Part shown: piece by piece, positions 1 through 8,941 of the stretch
Layout: each line of letters starts with the position of its first letter
Position numbering within the stretch: the first letter of the stretch is position 1
Origin: DATKDU01 sp035649415
Lineage (GTDB): Bacteria > Planctomycetota > Planctomycetia > Pirellulales > Pirellulaceae
Assembly (NCBI GenBank): GCA_035649415.1
Contig: DASRJP010000397.1
Location: forward strand, 1 to 36,768
Direction: 5' to 3'
DNA length: 36,768 bases
The notes under the pieces: model-generated
The model's input: the letters and a program-made list of their open reading frames with translations, nothing else
What the model was told of the DNA's origin: nothing
Databases searched by the model: none
Made by a program: the position numbers and the translations under genes

Positions 1-645
1 GTCCATGTCGATATCCAGCAGGCTGACCTCGTGAAAAAGCTCGCACCGCTCACCCACTGCTTCTCGCGGCACAATCACGCGGAAGCTGTCCGTCGCGTCA
101 CGGCACGTGGCATAGACGCAGTGGCTGGTGCTGACGCCGGTCACAATCAGCGTGTCGATCCCCAGAGAGGTCAGCAGTTCATGGAAGTTCGTACCTTTGA
201 ACGCGGAAGCATATCGCTTGCGGATGATTTTTTCGCCTGGCCTATGGCCTAGCCGCGGATCGAGTTCGAATAGCGGTTCATCCTGCGGGCTGAGCTTCAA
301 TCGCAACTTCTTGTTTTGGGGACTCGGCGGATCGGCCGGGTCGTAGGCGTAGGTTGTGAAGAACACAGGGACGCCGGCCGCGCGAGCCGCCGCCAATAAC
401 CGACACGTGCTGGCGATGATCGACTCCAGGTCGGCGCCGATCTGCGTCTGCGGCTGCGTCCAATACTTCGCCAAGTCGATCACCAGCAGTGCCGGCCGGC
501 TGCCAAATCCGACTCGGCCTCCCCAGCCGCGGGCCAAATAACGTCGGCGCAGCTCGGCGAGGTGCGTTCGCAGTCCGCTGCGCAAATCGTCCGGCAACCG
601 CAGATCGGATGAGCCGAAGGGGATCGGAGAATTGTCAGTTGCCAT
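1..645 (-). CDS. Isochorismatase-family cysteine hydrolase (3' end cut by window edge)
   Basis: The frame is open from ATG at 645 to base 1 (215 codons), so the C-terminus lies outside the window. The protein has the isochorismatase/nicotinamidase/N-carbamoylsarcosine amidase fold signature: a strand with the catalytic Asp (LLVIDLAKYW, about residues 53-62), a Lys in the IIRKRYASAF segment, and the nucleophile Cys in VTGVSTSHCVYATCRDA. These form the expected Asp-Lys-Cys triad. There is no signal peptide, so it is cytoplasmic. Family members hydrolyse C-N or vinyl-ether bonds in small molecules; the N-carbamoylsarcosine-amidase-like subgroup fits best by pattern, but the substrate is not determinable. 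A GGAGG lies 8 nt before the ATG (complement of 654-658). It begins 20 nt after the PPC-domain gene and is probably its operon partner. Confidence 0.88.
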   Translation of the reverse strand, partial: MATDNSPIPFGSSDLRLPDDLRSGLRTHLAELRRRYLARGWGGRVGFGSRPALLVIDLAKYWTQPQTQIGADLESIIASTCRLLAAARAAGVPVFFTTYAYDPADPPSPQNKKLRLKLSPQDEPLFELDPRLGHRPGEKIIRKRYASAFKGTNFHELLTSLGIDTLIVTGVSTSHCVYATCRDATDSFRVIVPREAVGERCELFHEVSLLDIDMD

Positions 646-665
646 CGGAAAAGCCTCCAGAATTG

Positions 666-2771
666 TCACTTGCCCGCGTCGGGGGGCAGGATCGTGAGCT
701 TAATGGCCGGCGTGCATGGACCGGGGCGGCCGGCGCGAATGTCCGCGGCCCACCAGCGGCTGACGACGATCGTGTAAGGTCCCGGCCGCCATTCGGGAGA
801 GACCGTCAGCGGAAGTTTGATCTCGGTTTGACCTGCAGCTAGGGTCGTCGGTGCTTTCCAACCTGTCCCGGCGGCGACCGTGCTGCCGTCGATTCCCAGG
901 CCAAAGCTTCCCTTGGCTTCGCCAAGATATTCGACTCGCACCGGCACTTCCACGGTGCCCCCGTGTGGTACCGTCAGCTCGGTGACGCTCGTCTCCAAGC
1001 GGCATCCAAGCGGCGGCGCGACGACGGCTCGCGCCTCGCGGCTATAGCGAAGAAACATACGGTCGTTGTGACTGTTGCCGTACAGCGTCGTCGTTTGGGC
1101 CGCGTGCTCGATGACCTTTCCTTCGTGCGAAGCCCGGGCCACGACGCGAAAGGGGGCGATCGTCTCGACGGCCGCATCCTTGGGCGAAGTGAGCGTGACG
1201 AGCGCCTGATTGCCGATGTACGTGTTGGTGTAGATCTTCAGGTAGCTCGCTGGCAAATGGCTGACGCTCGACTGCCAGCCGCTGGGCAATCCTTCCACCC
1301 GGATTTCGACGTCGCTGTCGAGCCCGCCCCAGGTGAAAACCTGCGTGATGAACGACGCTGTGTTGTTCGGCCCCCAGATCGGCACGGCATCGGGCCACTG
1401 GAAGACTGCAAAATCGGGCGCAAGCGGCACTAGCGAGAGCCGGTAGGTCGACTGCTTGCCAAAAATGCCCGAGCCGCTCGTAAGGCGGACGAAATACTCC
1501 CCGGTCGTTGGCGGCTGGAAAATGAGCCGGCTGTCCGCCGATTCGAAGTCGTGCCACACCTGCCCCATGAAGAGCTGACCATCGTCGTTCTCCGCGAGCT
1601 TCTTGCCGGCCGCGTCGTAGATTTCAATGGCCGTATCGACCGGCGCGCGGAGGTGCCGCTGGGCGAGCGTCTCGACGATCAGGCCCTTGCCAGCCTCGGC
1701 CGTGAAGCGAAACCATTCCTCGTCGCCGGACTCTTGGAAACGGCCATTGACCGTTGCGTTCGTAGCCAGCGCGGCGGCAGAGGCCCGATTGTTGTTCGGT
1801 TCCGCTTCTTGCGACTCGGGCATGTTGCCCCGAATGAGCGTCAGCACCTGCGAACCGCTGGCGGGAAGCTCCACCAGCAAATCTTGCAGCGGAAATGGAT
1901 CGTCGGACGCAATTGTGATCTGCTGGATGGTCCCATGCGGGACGTTGGGGCCATCCAGCTCGACCGCAATCGTTTGCCCCCGTTGGCCGCCTGGTGGAAA
2001 GACGCTGGTGACGTAGGGCACTTCCCCTAGCGTCAGCCGATAAACGGCCGAACGAGCGCCGGCATAAGCGACGGCTTGCACGCGGACGAGATACGCGCCA
2101 TCGACGGGGAGTTTGACATGGACAACCGGGTCGAGCCCGACGGTGTCTTCGGCGGCGGCCAGAATCTGCCCCTGAGAGTCGAGGATCTCCAGGCTGGTAT
2201 CCAGAAACCCCTTGTTGAACGACTCCCGAACGGTCGAGTCCATCGCGTGGGCCAGCACCGCGGCGACGATCGACTGCCCTGCCTTGCCCTCGAAGCGAAA
2301 GCAGTCGATATCGAGCTTGGCCTGTAGTCGCGCATTTATTACCACGGGGATCGATACCTGCTGCGCTTGAGCGACCGAGTTGTTGGCTTCCACCTCGGCA
2401 AGCTCCGGCAATTTGCCGACGAAAAAGGGCCGCTCGTTGGTCAGCCCTGCGCTGCCGCCGCAGATGCGGATCAGCCGCCTTCCCGGCGCTGCATCCGCAG
2501 CAATTTTGATACGAGCTTTGACCGTGTCGTGCGTCGGTTTTTGGACTTCTTCGACGGTGATGCCGGGCGCGCCATCAATCAACAGGTTGCTGGTGCCCTC
2601 GAAGCCATTAAGACCGCCAAGCTCCAGCTCGATCGTCTGGCCCCTGTTGCCGCCGGCGGGATAGATGTAGTCAAGATACGGGTTGGGGTGCTGAAGGGCC
2701 TGCGCTAAGAGCGCGCGGACGGATAACACAATTAGGAATAAGGCGGTCGCCAGCGGGGCAGCTCGATTCAC
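666..2771 (-). CDS. Secreted PPC-domain protein of the DUF1501/DUF1549 module
   Basis: A 701-aa exported protein. A GTG start is followed by a signal peptide (hydrophobic residues about 5-22, ending near ALAQA). The body is beta-rich and holds two bacterial pre-peptidase C-terminal (PPC) domains, each opened by the characteristic acidic/Asn motif: VEANNSVAQAQ near residue 128 and AEPNNNRASAA near residue 325. Each continues into a D-x-D/E-WFRF or DCFRF strand and an LRV/VRV strand. Ig-like strands follow towards the C-terminus. No protease domain is present, so this is not a peptidase in itself. It lies 36 nt after the DUF1501 gene in the same direction, an arrangement common in planctomycetes. 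Binding or structural role at the cell surface is inferred. No clear Shine-Dalgarno precedes the GTG, so the exact start is less certain than the frame. Confidence 0.87.
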   Translation of the reverse strand: MNRAAPLATALFLIVLSVRALLAQALQHPNPYLDYIYPAGGNRGQTIELELGGLNGFEGTSNLLIDGAPGITVEEVQKPTHDTVKARIKIAADAAPGRRLIRICGGSAGLTNERPFFVGKLPELAEVEANNSVAQAQQVSIPVVINARLQAKLDIDCFRFEGKAGQSIVAAVLAHAMDSTVRESFNKGFLDTSLEILDSQGQILAAAEDTVGLDPVVHVKLPVDGAYLVRVQAVAYAGARSAVYRLTLGEVPYVTSVFPPGGQRGQTIAVELDGPNVPHGTIQQITIASDDPFPLQDLLVELPASGSQVLTLIRGNMPESQEAEPNNNRASAAALATNATVNGRFQESGDEEWFRFTAEAGKGLIVETLAQRHLRAPVDTAIEIYDAAGKKLAENDDGQLFMGQVWHDFESADSRLIFQPPTTGEYFVRLTSGSGIFGKQSTYRLSLVPLAPDFAVFQWPDAVPIWGPNNTASFITQVFTWGGLDSDVEIRVEGLPSGWQSSVSHLPASYLKIYTNTYIGNQALVTLTSPKDAAVETIAPFRVVARASHEGKVIEHAAQTTTLYGNSHNDRMFLRYSREARAVVAPPLGCRLETSVTELTVPHGGTVEVPVRVEYLGEAKGSFGLGIDGSTVAAGTGWKAPTTLAAGQTEIKLPLTVSPEWRPGPYTIVVSRWWAADIRAGRPGPCTPAIKLTILPPDAGK

Positions 2772-2807
2772 GCGACGACTTGGGATTTGAGTTTGCGGAC
2801 TTGGGAA

Positions 2808-4148
2808 TTACGCAAGGACCGCTCCGATCGGCTGGCCGTGGTAGTTGATCAAATGCGGACGGCCGTCGGGACCGCGGTATTCCTTGCTGCCGTCGATGCC
2901 GAGCAGCCGGTAGATCGTGGCGGCGAAATCGTGGGTGCTGTGCGGCGTGCCGGCGACTCGCTCGCACTTGCGGTCAGTCTCGCCGACGAGCGTGCCCATT
3001 TTGATCCCAGCGCCGCTCAAGCAAATCGCGTTCGTCCAGGCCCAGTGGTCGCGGCCGGCACTGCCATTGACCGTCGGCGTACGGCCGAATTCTCCCATCC
3101 AAATGACGAGCGTCGTCTCCAGCAGACCGCGCTCGGCCAGGTCCGAAAGCAGCGCGGACCAAAACTGGTCCACATTCGGCAGCCGCGTCTCCTTCAGATC
3201 CCGGAAGTTGTTTTGGTGCGTATCCCACCAATTGGTTTCCACGGAGACAAATCGCACGCCCGCCTCGATCAACCGCCGGGCGAGCAATGCCGACTGGCCG
3301 TAGCGATGACGGCCGTATGAATCGCGAACCTTGTCGGGCTCTTCGCTGAGGTTGAATGCCTTCTTCGCGGCGGGCGAGGTGATGAGGTCGTAGGCCTGCT
3401 GGTAGAAGTGGCTCCGCTCGCTCACAGCGCCGGCCATTTTGTCAGTTTGCCGCTGCCAGGCATCGAGCTGTGCCAGTAGCGTGCGGCGCCGGCCCGTTCG
3501 ATCAGGGCCCACGGACGACGGGATCGCCACGTCTTCGATGGCGAAATTTGCCAGATTGGGATCGGCTTTCACAGTCAGCGGGTTGAACGTCGAGCCCCAG
3601 TAGCCGCCGCCCGTATAGGGCGCCGCCTCACCGGTCAGCACGACGTACGGCGGAAGACTGTTTCGCCACCCCAGTTCGCGACTGACGACTGAACCGTAGC
3701 AGGGATAAATTACACTGCCGACCGGCTGGCCGGTCGGATCGGGGCGCTGCGGGTAGCCCGTGAGCAAGTAATGACAAGCCGCCACGTGATCCCCGCTCTC
3801 TGGGTGGGCGACGCTGCGCAGCACGCAGACTTTGTCCATCTGCTGGGCCATCTTGGGCAGGTGCTCGCAAATGCGATAGCCCGAAAGTTTGGTCGCAATA
3901 GACTGAAACTCGCCGCGGATTTCGGCCGGCGCATCGGGCTTCATGTCAAAGGTGTCGATGTTGCTGGGACCGCCACCCATCCACAGCAGGATGACGTTCT
4001 TCGCCTTCCCTTCCCGGGGCGGCTGCGATTGGGCGGCCAGGACCTGCGGCAGCGATATGCCAAACAGCGACAGACCGCCGATTTTCAGCAGCGAGCGGCG
4101 GGAGAGTCCATCGCAAGTATTGGCCACTGTGGTTCCGAGGCTGAGCAT
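2808..4148 (-). CDS. DUF1501 family protein, Tat-exported
   Basis: A 446-aa member of DUF1501, a sulfatase/alkaline-phosphatase-superfamily-like group abundant in planctomycetes. The N-terminus carries a twin-arginine signal, SRRSLLK at about residues 16-22, followed by a hydrophobic stretch ending at QVLAAQ. Typical family motifs follow: KNVILLWMGGGPSNIDTFDMKPDAP near residues 50-74, the ...GDHVAACHYLLTGYPQRPDPTG region, and the C-terminal GEFGRTPTVNGSAGRDHW segment that supplies predicted metal-binding residues. ATG at 4148 is preceded by GGAG at 9-nt spacing. The gene starts 42 nt after the DUF1549/DUF1553 gene, so both are likely co-transcribed. Enzymatic activity for this family is not established; it acts outside the cytoplasm. 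Confidence 0.95.
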   Translation of the reverse strand: MLSLGTTVANTCDGLSRRSLLKIGGLSLFGISLPQVLAAQSQPPREGKAKNVILLWMGGGPSNIDTFDMKPDAPAEIRGEFQSIATKLSGYRICEHLPKMAQQMDKVCVLRSVAHPESGDHVAACHYLLTGYPQRPDPTGQPVGSVIYPCYGSVVSRELGWRNSLPPYVVLTGEAAPYTGGGYWGSTFNPLTVKADPNLANFAIEDVAIPSSVGPDRTGRRRTLLAQLDAWQRQTDKMAGAVSERSHFYQQAYDLITSPAAKKAFNLSEEPDKVRDSYGRHRYGQSALLARRLIEAGVRFVSVETNWWDTHQNNFRDLKETRLPNVDQFWSALLSDLAERGLLETTLVIWMGEFGRTPTVNGSAGRDHWAWTNAICLSGAGIKMGTLVGETDRKCERVAGTPHSTHDFAATIYRLLGIDGSKEYRGPDGRPHLINYHGQPIGAVLA

Positions 4149-4190
4149 CTTGAGTGTCTCCAGTAGGCTGACGCGTTCCCGCTTGCCGGT

Positions 4191-6365
4191 CTAATGGTTC
4201 ATGACAAACTCGGAGCAATTCAATAACGTCCACAGCAGATCTTCCACCGCCTCTTTTCGCGAAGGGGCCGAGGCGATGAACCTGCCGGCAATGTCGCGCT
4301 CGCCCATCGTCGGCATTCGTGACAGCGTCGCCAGGTAAAACTGCTCGATGACCGTAGCGTCATCGGATTTCGCTTCCAGCAGCCTTGCCACGCGTCCGCC
4401 GGCGGCTGTCACCTTTCCGTGGATCGCCTCGCCGTTGGCCAGGTGCAGCACCTGACTCAAGTCGAGCCGGCTCATCCGGTCGCATTCACAAGTGCTCGTC
4501 CGCCGCGGCCGACCAAACGTCGTCAGAAAATACGAATCGACACTCGAATCAGGAAGCGTGATCGCCCGCATCCCTTCCGGCAAATTGGCAAAAGACTCTA
4601 TCGTACCGGCCGCCTGGTTCACGGCGTCCAGCAACACTTCCGCCGGCAAGCGGAACGGGATTCGCCGCGTGAAATACTTCCCTTCCGCGTCGATGGCCGG
4701 CTCGATATCGCCGGCAAGCTGGTAGACGCGAGACCTGGCAATCGTCCGCAGCAAATGCTTGAGGTCGTACTTGTGGGCGACAAAGTCCGCCGTCAGTGAA
4801 TCGAGGACGGAAGGAAACACCGGCGGGTTGGACGTGCTCAGATCGTCGATCGGATGAACGAGCCCGCGGCCCAGCAGATAGCCCCAGTAGCGATTCACAA
4901 CCGTCCGGGCAAAACGCGGATTGTCAGCACTTGTCAGCCAATCGGCCAGCGAGCGGCGGACGTCGGCGGAATTGGCGGCCGCCGGCTGCCAGCCAAAGGC
5001 GCGGGGCGGCAATTCCGCGCCGCTCCGAGGATGCTTCAGCGGCGCGGCGGCGGCAACCTTGATCCCCTGCGCCCCGCCGAACATCCCCTGCTCCTTGTTG
5101 TCCTTGCGGGAGACGCCCGTGAAGAACGATGCCAGACTGTAATAATCCTCCTGACCCCACACCTCGAACGGATGATGGTGGCAGCGGGCGCACGTTAGCC
5201 GAATGCCGCAAAAGATTTGTGCCGTCGTTTCGGCCAGTTCTTCTGGAGTCTTATCGACGAAATAGAATGCCACCGGGCCGCTGGTGTAAAGATTTCCCTC
5301 TGCCGAGATCAGCTCGCGGGCGATCTGGTCAATCGGCGCGTTCTCCCGGAGCCGCTGCTTCAGCCAGGAGGAGAAGCTGGCCATTCCCTTCTCGCCCAGC
5401 GAGCGGCGATGCGCCCGTAGCAGGTCGCTCCACTTGAGCGCCCAGTAATCGACATATTCCGGCCGCTCGAGTAGTGCATCCATGAGCATTGCCCGCTTGT
5501 TGCCGCTCGCGTCAGCGAGAAAGCCACGCACTTCGTCCGGCGTCGGCAGTGTGCCGATCAGGTCGAGATAGACGCGGCGAACGAATTCTTCATCCGTCGA
5601 TAGCGCCACAGGACTGAGCGCCAGCTTCTTCCACTCCGCCGCAACAAGTTCATCGACGAAACCCTGGGCGACGAAACTCGACGCTTCCCCTGAACTTGCA
5701 AACGGCACGGTCACAGGCACCGCTGCAACTACTCCCATGTAGCGCACCATCACCGCCATGCGACCCGAGCTCACGGCAGTGACGGCGCCGGCGGGCGATG
5801 CCGTAGCGATTGATTCCTCCTTCACCTCATACTGCGCCCAGCTTGTCACGTCCCGCTCCTGGCCGTCCGACCAGGTCGATCGCACGGTCAGCGAATGCTG
5901 CTGACCTGGCTGCATGACCAACTCAGTTGGCGAAACTTCCAGCCGCGTCACATGCAGATCGGCCCGCGGCGGAGGCATTCCGTCGGCGATCCAATGCCGG
6001 ACGGCGGCATAGGTCGGATCGGTGCTTGTCAATCGCAAGCCGCCGCCGTGTGGCATACGCTGCGTGGGCTTGCGGAGGATCAGGCTTTCGTCGGGCGCTG
6101 AGGGAATGACGCGACGGCCGCGCGCGTCGTGAACGATCGCCTGGTAATCGGCCTGCGGATCAAAGCCCAGCAGTGAAAGCTTGAAACTGCCGCGTCCCTG
6201 AAACGAGCCGTGGCATGCCCCAGCGCTACAACCCGCCTTGGTCAGGGCCGGCACGACGTCCCGAACAAAGTCAACGTCCCCTCCTTCGGTTCGGGCTGAA
6301 CAGGCCAGAACCAGCGACAAAAACACGGCCATCGCGACGCAGCGGGGCATGAAAGAACGTCGCAC
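4191..6365 (-). CDS. BIG2 / DUF1549 / DUF1553 planctomycete surface protein
   Basis: A 724-aa exported protein. The N-terminus is hydrophobic (residues 10-21) and could be cut by signal peptidase I, or lipidated at Cys22 (LVLAC). Order of regions: a haem-like segment with C46-x4-C51-H52 and the GRGSFKLSLLGFDPQADY signature; a BIG2-like Ig domain at about 138-222; DUF1549 at about 238-425 with a second C-x-x-C-H motif, CARCHHHPF, at 392-400; and DUF1553 at about 470-720 (NRYWGYLLGRGLVHPIDDL, YDLKHLLRTIARSRVYQ). The CxxCH may bind haem or another metal; this is not proven for the family. Start GTG 6365 is used; ATG 6350 is an alternative and neither has a strong ribosome site. First gene of a 3-4 gene unit with DUF1501 and PPC proteins. 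Confidence 0.94.
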   Translation of the reverse strand: MRRSFMPRCVAMAVFLSLVLACSARTEGGDVDFVRDVVPALTKAGCSAGACHGSFQGRGSFKLSLLGFDPQADYQAIVHDARGRRVIPSAPDESLILRKPTQRMPHGGGLRLTSTDPTYAAVRHWIADGMPPPRADLHVTRLEVSPTELVMQPGQQHSLTVRSTWSDGQERDVTSWAQYEVKEESIATASPAGAVTAVSSGRMAVMVRYMGVVAAVPVTVPFASSGEASSFVAQGFVDELVAAEWKKLALSPVALSTDEEFVRRVYLDLIGTLPTPDEVRGFLADASGNKRAMLMDALLERPEYVDYWALKWSDLLRAHRRSLGEKGMASFSSWLKQRLRENAPIDQIARELISAEGNLYTSGPVAFYFVDKTPEELAETTAQIFCGIRLTCARCHHHPFEVWGQEDYYSLASFFTGVSRKDNKEQGMFGGAQGIKVAAAAPLKHPRSGAELPPRAFGWQPAAANSADVRRSLADWLTSADNPRFARTVVNRYWGYLLGRGLVHPIDDLSTSNPPVFPSVLDSLTADFVAHKYDLKHLLRTIARSRVYQLAGDIEPAIDAEGKYFTRRIPFRLPAEVLLDAVNQAAGTIESFANLPEGMRAITLPDSSVDSYFLTTFGRPRRTSTCECDRMSRLDLSQVLHLANGEAIHGKVTAAGGRVARLLEAKSDDATVIEQFYLATLSRMPTMGERDIAGRFIASAPSRKEAVEDLLWTLLNCSEFVMNH

Positions 6366-6430
6366 GCAAAGGCAGGTTCAAACGGCGGGACCGCTCCAGC
6401 GGCAATGATCGGACCTTCCATCAATGAACG

Positions 6431-6459
6431 ATTATCTTTGTCTTTGCGGAGGCATGCAA
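6431..6459 (-). promoter_or_regulatory. Candidate sigma70-type promoter for the DUF1549/DUF1501 unit
   Basis: On the minus strand a -35 element TTGCAT (6454-6459) is separated by exactly 17 nt from a -10 element GATAAT (6431-6436). The predicted transcript would start near 6424 and leave a leader of about 60 nt before the GTG at 6365. It lies in the only sizeable gap (137 nt) between this gene and the upstream catabolic operon, which supports treating the two groups as separate units. This is by-eye consensus matching only. Confidence 0.5.
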
Positions 6460-6502
6460 GAGAATTGTGATCCGCGGAAAAGGGGCGCGGGGGGGGCTCA
6501 CG

Positions 6503-7570
6503 TTAGCCGATAGCGCAGTCCAAGTGGCGGCCTTCGGCCGAGGCCCGATAGATGGCGTCGAGAAGCTCAAGCGTTAACATCGCCTGCCGCGCAGTGTTAC
6601 GGCAATGGCGGCTGCCGCTGCGAGCATCGGCAATCCAGTCGCGCAAGAGGCGCAGCATCCGCTGGCCGCCGTAGCCGGGAGTAGGGTCGGGCGGTTGCGT
6701 GAAGACTTCCTCCATGGCCATGAATTGCGCCTGAGGGCCGTGGATTTCCAGGACGCCACCGGTGTCGGCGCGGCCAGGATGCCAGTGAACCCAGCGCTCA
6801 CTGCCGCGGAGCGTCCAGTGGCTCTCGCCGGTCCACCGCGGCAGCCAGTAGCGGCCGACGAATGTTGCCATGCCGCCGCCCGCCAGATCGAAAATGGCTG
6901 CGCCGCCATCTTCCAGGCCGGTTTCGACGTTGCCAAACGTACCGACGCGGGCCGTGACCCCGCTCACCTTCTGAGTCGTAATGAACGAGAGTAAGTCGAG
7001 CCAGTGACAGCCCAGCCAATTGAAGTAGCCGCGGCCGCTGAGCGCCGGATTGAAGAGATAATGCTCGGGTCCACGGCGGCGAATGTCGCTGGTGACGAAG
7101 GTCATTTCTACGCTGATCAGTTTGCCGAATCGCCCATCAGCGACCATCTCCCGCAGGCGCTCGGCGCACGGATCGTAGCGCCAGAGATAGCCGCTCTGAA
7201 ACGCAACGCCTGCTTTCTCAACTGCCGCCAGGGCCGGCGCAAAATCGGCCGCTGATGCTGCGGCCGGCTTTTCGGCAACGATGTGCTTGCCGGCGGCCGC
7301 CAGCGCGGCGATCGCCTGCGGCGATTCGTTGTTGGGCAAGCAGACAATCGCTCCGTCGAACTGGCGCCAGCGGACAAGCTCCTCAAGCGTCTCAAACCGG
7401 GGCAGGAGCGCTATCCGCTCCTCAAGGCTCGTCGTCGCGCCACCGAAGCGCGGCACGATGGCCGCGATTTCCAATTCGCCGCCGAGCTGAAAGATCGATT
7501 CGCGCCAGCCCGAGCCATGTGGATGGTCGATGCCGAGAAAGGCGACGCGAAAGGGAGCGGCCGACGCCAT
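6503..7570 (-). CDS. Gfo/Idh/MocA family NAD(P)-dependent oxidoreductase
   Basis: A 355-aa cytoplasmic enzyme. An N-terminal Rossmann domain (VAFLGIDHPHGSG at about 9-21, a slightly unusual dinucleotide loop) leads to the family's Glu-Lys-Pro cofactor/catalytic motif (VAEKPAAAS, E100-K101-P102). The catalytic G-x-H-x-x-D motif is GCHWLDLL (H189, D192). The C-terminal half forms the family's substrate-binding beta sheet. Members oxidise or reduce sugars, inositols and related polyols. ATG 7570 is 6 nt after the MFS gene stop. It is the last gene of the operon, and its job is presumably one redox step on the transported compound; the substrate cannot be read from sequence. The GIDHPHGSG loop departs from the usual GxGxxG. 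Confidence 0.92.
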   Translation of the reverse strand: MASAAPFRVAFLGIDHPHGSGWRESIFQLGGELEIAAIVPRFGGATTSLEERIALLPRFETLEELVRWRQFDGAIVCLPNNESPQAIAALAAAGKHIVAEKPAAASAADFAPALAAVEKAGVAFQSGYLWRYDPCAERLREMVADGRFGKLISVEMTFVTSDIRRRGPEHYLFNPALSGRGYFNWLGCHWLDLLSFITTQKVSGVTARVGTFGNVETGLEDGGAAIFDLAGGGMATFVGRYWLPRWTGESHWTLRGSERWVHWHPGRADTGGVLEIHGPQAQFMAMEEVFTQPPDPTPGYGGQRMLRLLRDWIADARSGSRHCRNTARQAMLTLELLDAIYRASAEGRHLDCAIG

Positions 7571-7576
7571 GGCTGT

Positions 7577-8941
7577 CTACGACTCCCTGAGTTTCCTTCC
7601 GGTCGTATCAGGCGCAAACAGAATCACGATCATGCCGGTCGCGTAGATCAGGCTCATCACCGCGCCGGCCCGCTGGTAGTTCTCATTGAAGTAGGCGGTC
7701 AGCGCGCCGGTCGCCAACACCCCGACGGCAGTCAAGATGCGGCCAAAGTTGAAGGAAATCCCGGCACCGGTGGCGCGGGCGTGCGTCGGAAACAACTCGG
7801 GCAGGTAAAGCGGCAGCCAACCGAAGAAGATCGTGCTCACGCCCCCTACTGCGAACACGGCCCAGAAAAAGCCTCCCATGGTTGGGTCCATGCGCAAATA
7901 CACGAACTCGCTTATGGCGAACGACGCCAGTGCGATTACGAAATACGTTGCCCGGCGACCGACCAGGTTGGCGATCCAGCCCCCCAAAAGGCTGCCGATC
8001 GCACCGCCGGAAGCGCGCATGATCGACGCCAGCGCCCGCGCTTGATAATCACCCGATCCGTTGACTTTCTCCGTCCAGGCGATGAACCAGTTGGTCACCC
8101 CCCAGCCGCCGAGGAGTGGAATCGTGCCAATGGCAATGCCGATGAGCGTTAGCTTCAGCAATGGCGGCGAAAAGAGCGTCGCGATCGAATCGGCCGGCTT
8201 TTCGCTCGCCGGCCGGTTGCGAGCGGCCAGCCACGCGGGGGACTCCGGCACGATCGCCAGCACGACAAGACCAAGGACTGCCGGCGATGCGCCCACGAGC
8301 ATGATCCAACGCCACCCATCGGGCGTGAGCGGCACGAAGTAGGCGATCGCACTCATCAGAACGATGCCAACGTTGGCCGCGGTCCCGAGCAAACCCGAAA
8401 GCGTGGGACGCGAGACGTCGGACCACGCTTCGGCAGCCAGCGACACGCCGGTGGGCCACATCCCGCCCACGCCCATGCCCGACAGAAACCGCAGTAGCAG
8501 CAGCTGCTCGGCGGTGGCTGATCCGTAGGCCAGCCCGGCATACACCGAGTACCAGAGGATGCTGGCCCCCATCGCTTTGACCCGGCCCACGCGGTCCCCG
8601 AGCCAGCCGAAGACCAGACCGCCTAGGGCCGCACCGAAGAGAAACGCGGCATTGTAAAACGAGTACCACTTCGGCCGCTGCTGCTTGAGGATGCTTTCCA
8701 GCGCTGGCTTGTTGGTCGGATCAATCGCGGCGGCAGTCGGCTCGCCGGAGACGACCAGCAGATTCCGCCAATCCAGCATCTGGTTCAGCGGCAAGCGGCC
8801 GCGCGTGGCGAAGTCGGCCGTGGCGGACCCCGACGCCAGATTCGTGATCGTCATCTGCACGCCCGAGAACATCCAGCCGAAAAAAGCGGCCGCCAGGATC
8901 AAATAGCGGGCGGCGGCGGAGAGTTCGGCGGGTTGATTCAT
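7577..8941 (-). CDS. MFS transporter (sugar or organic-acid type)
   Basis: A 454-aa inner-membrane transporter with about 12 hydrophobic segments. Major facilitator hallmarks are present: motif A in the loop between TM2 and TM3 (GWLGDRVGRVKAMG, about residues 115-128), the TM4 segment RFLSGMGVGGMWPTG, and a PESPAWLA motif after TM6 typical of sugar and aromatic-acid porters. An extended loop between TM1 and TM2 (about residues 38-90, hydrophilic, predicted periplasmic) is longer than usual. The start overlaps the aldo/keto reductase stop in an ATGA arrangement, implying translational coupling. It most likely imports the substrate of this operon. Confidence 0.93.
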   Translation of the reverse strand: MNQPAELSAAARYLILAAAFFGWMFSGVQMTITNLASGSATADFATRGRLPLNQMLDWRNLLVVSGEPTAAAIDPTNKPALESILKQQRPKWYSFYNAAFLFGAALGGLVFGWLGDRVGRVKAMGASILWYSVYAGLAYGSATAEQLLLLRFLSGMGVGGMWPTGVSLAAEAWSDVSRPTLSGLLGTAANVGIVLMSAIAYFVPLTPDGWRWIMLVGASPAVLGLVVLAIVPESPAWLAARNRPASEKPADSIATLFSPPLLKLTLIGIAIGTIPLLGGWGVTNWFIAWTEKVNGSGDYQARALASIMRASGGAIGSLLGGWIANLVGRRATYFVIALASFAISEFVYLRMDPTMGGFFWAVFAVGGVSTIFFGWLPLYLPELFPTHARATGAGISFNFGRILTAVGVLATGALTAYFNENYQRAGAVMSLIYATGMIVILFAPDTTGRKLRES

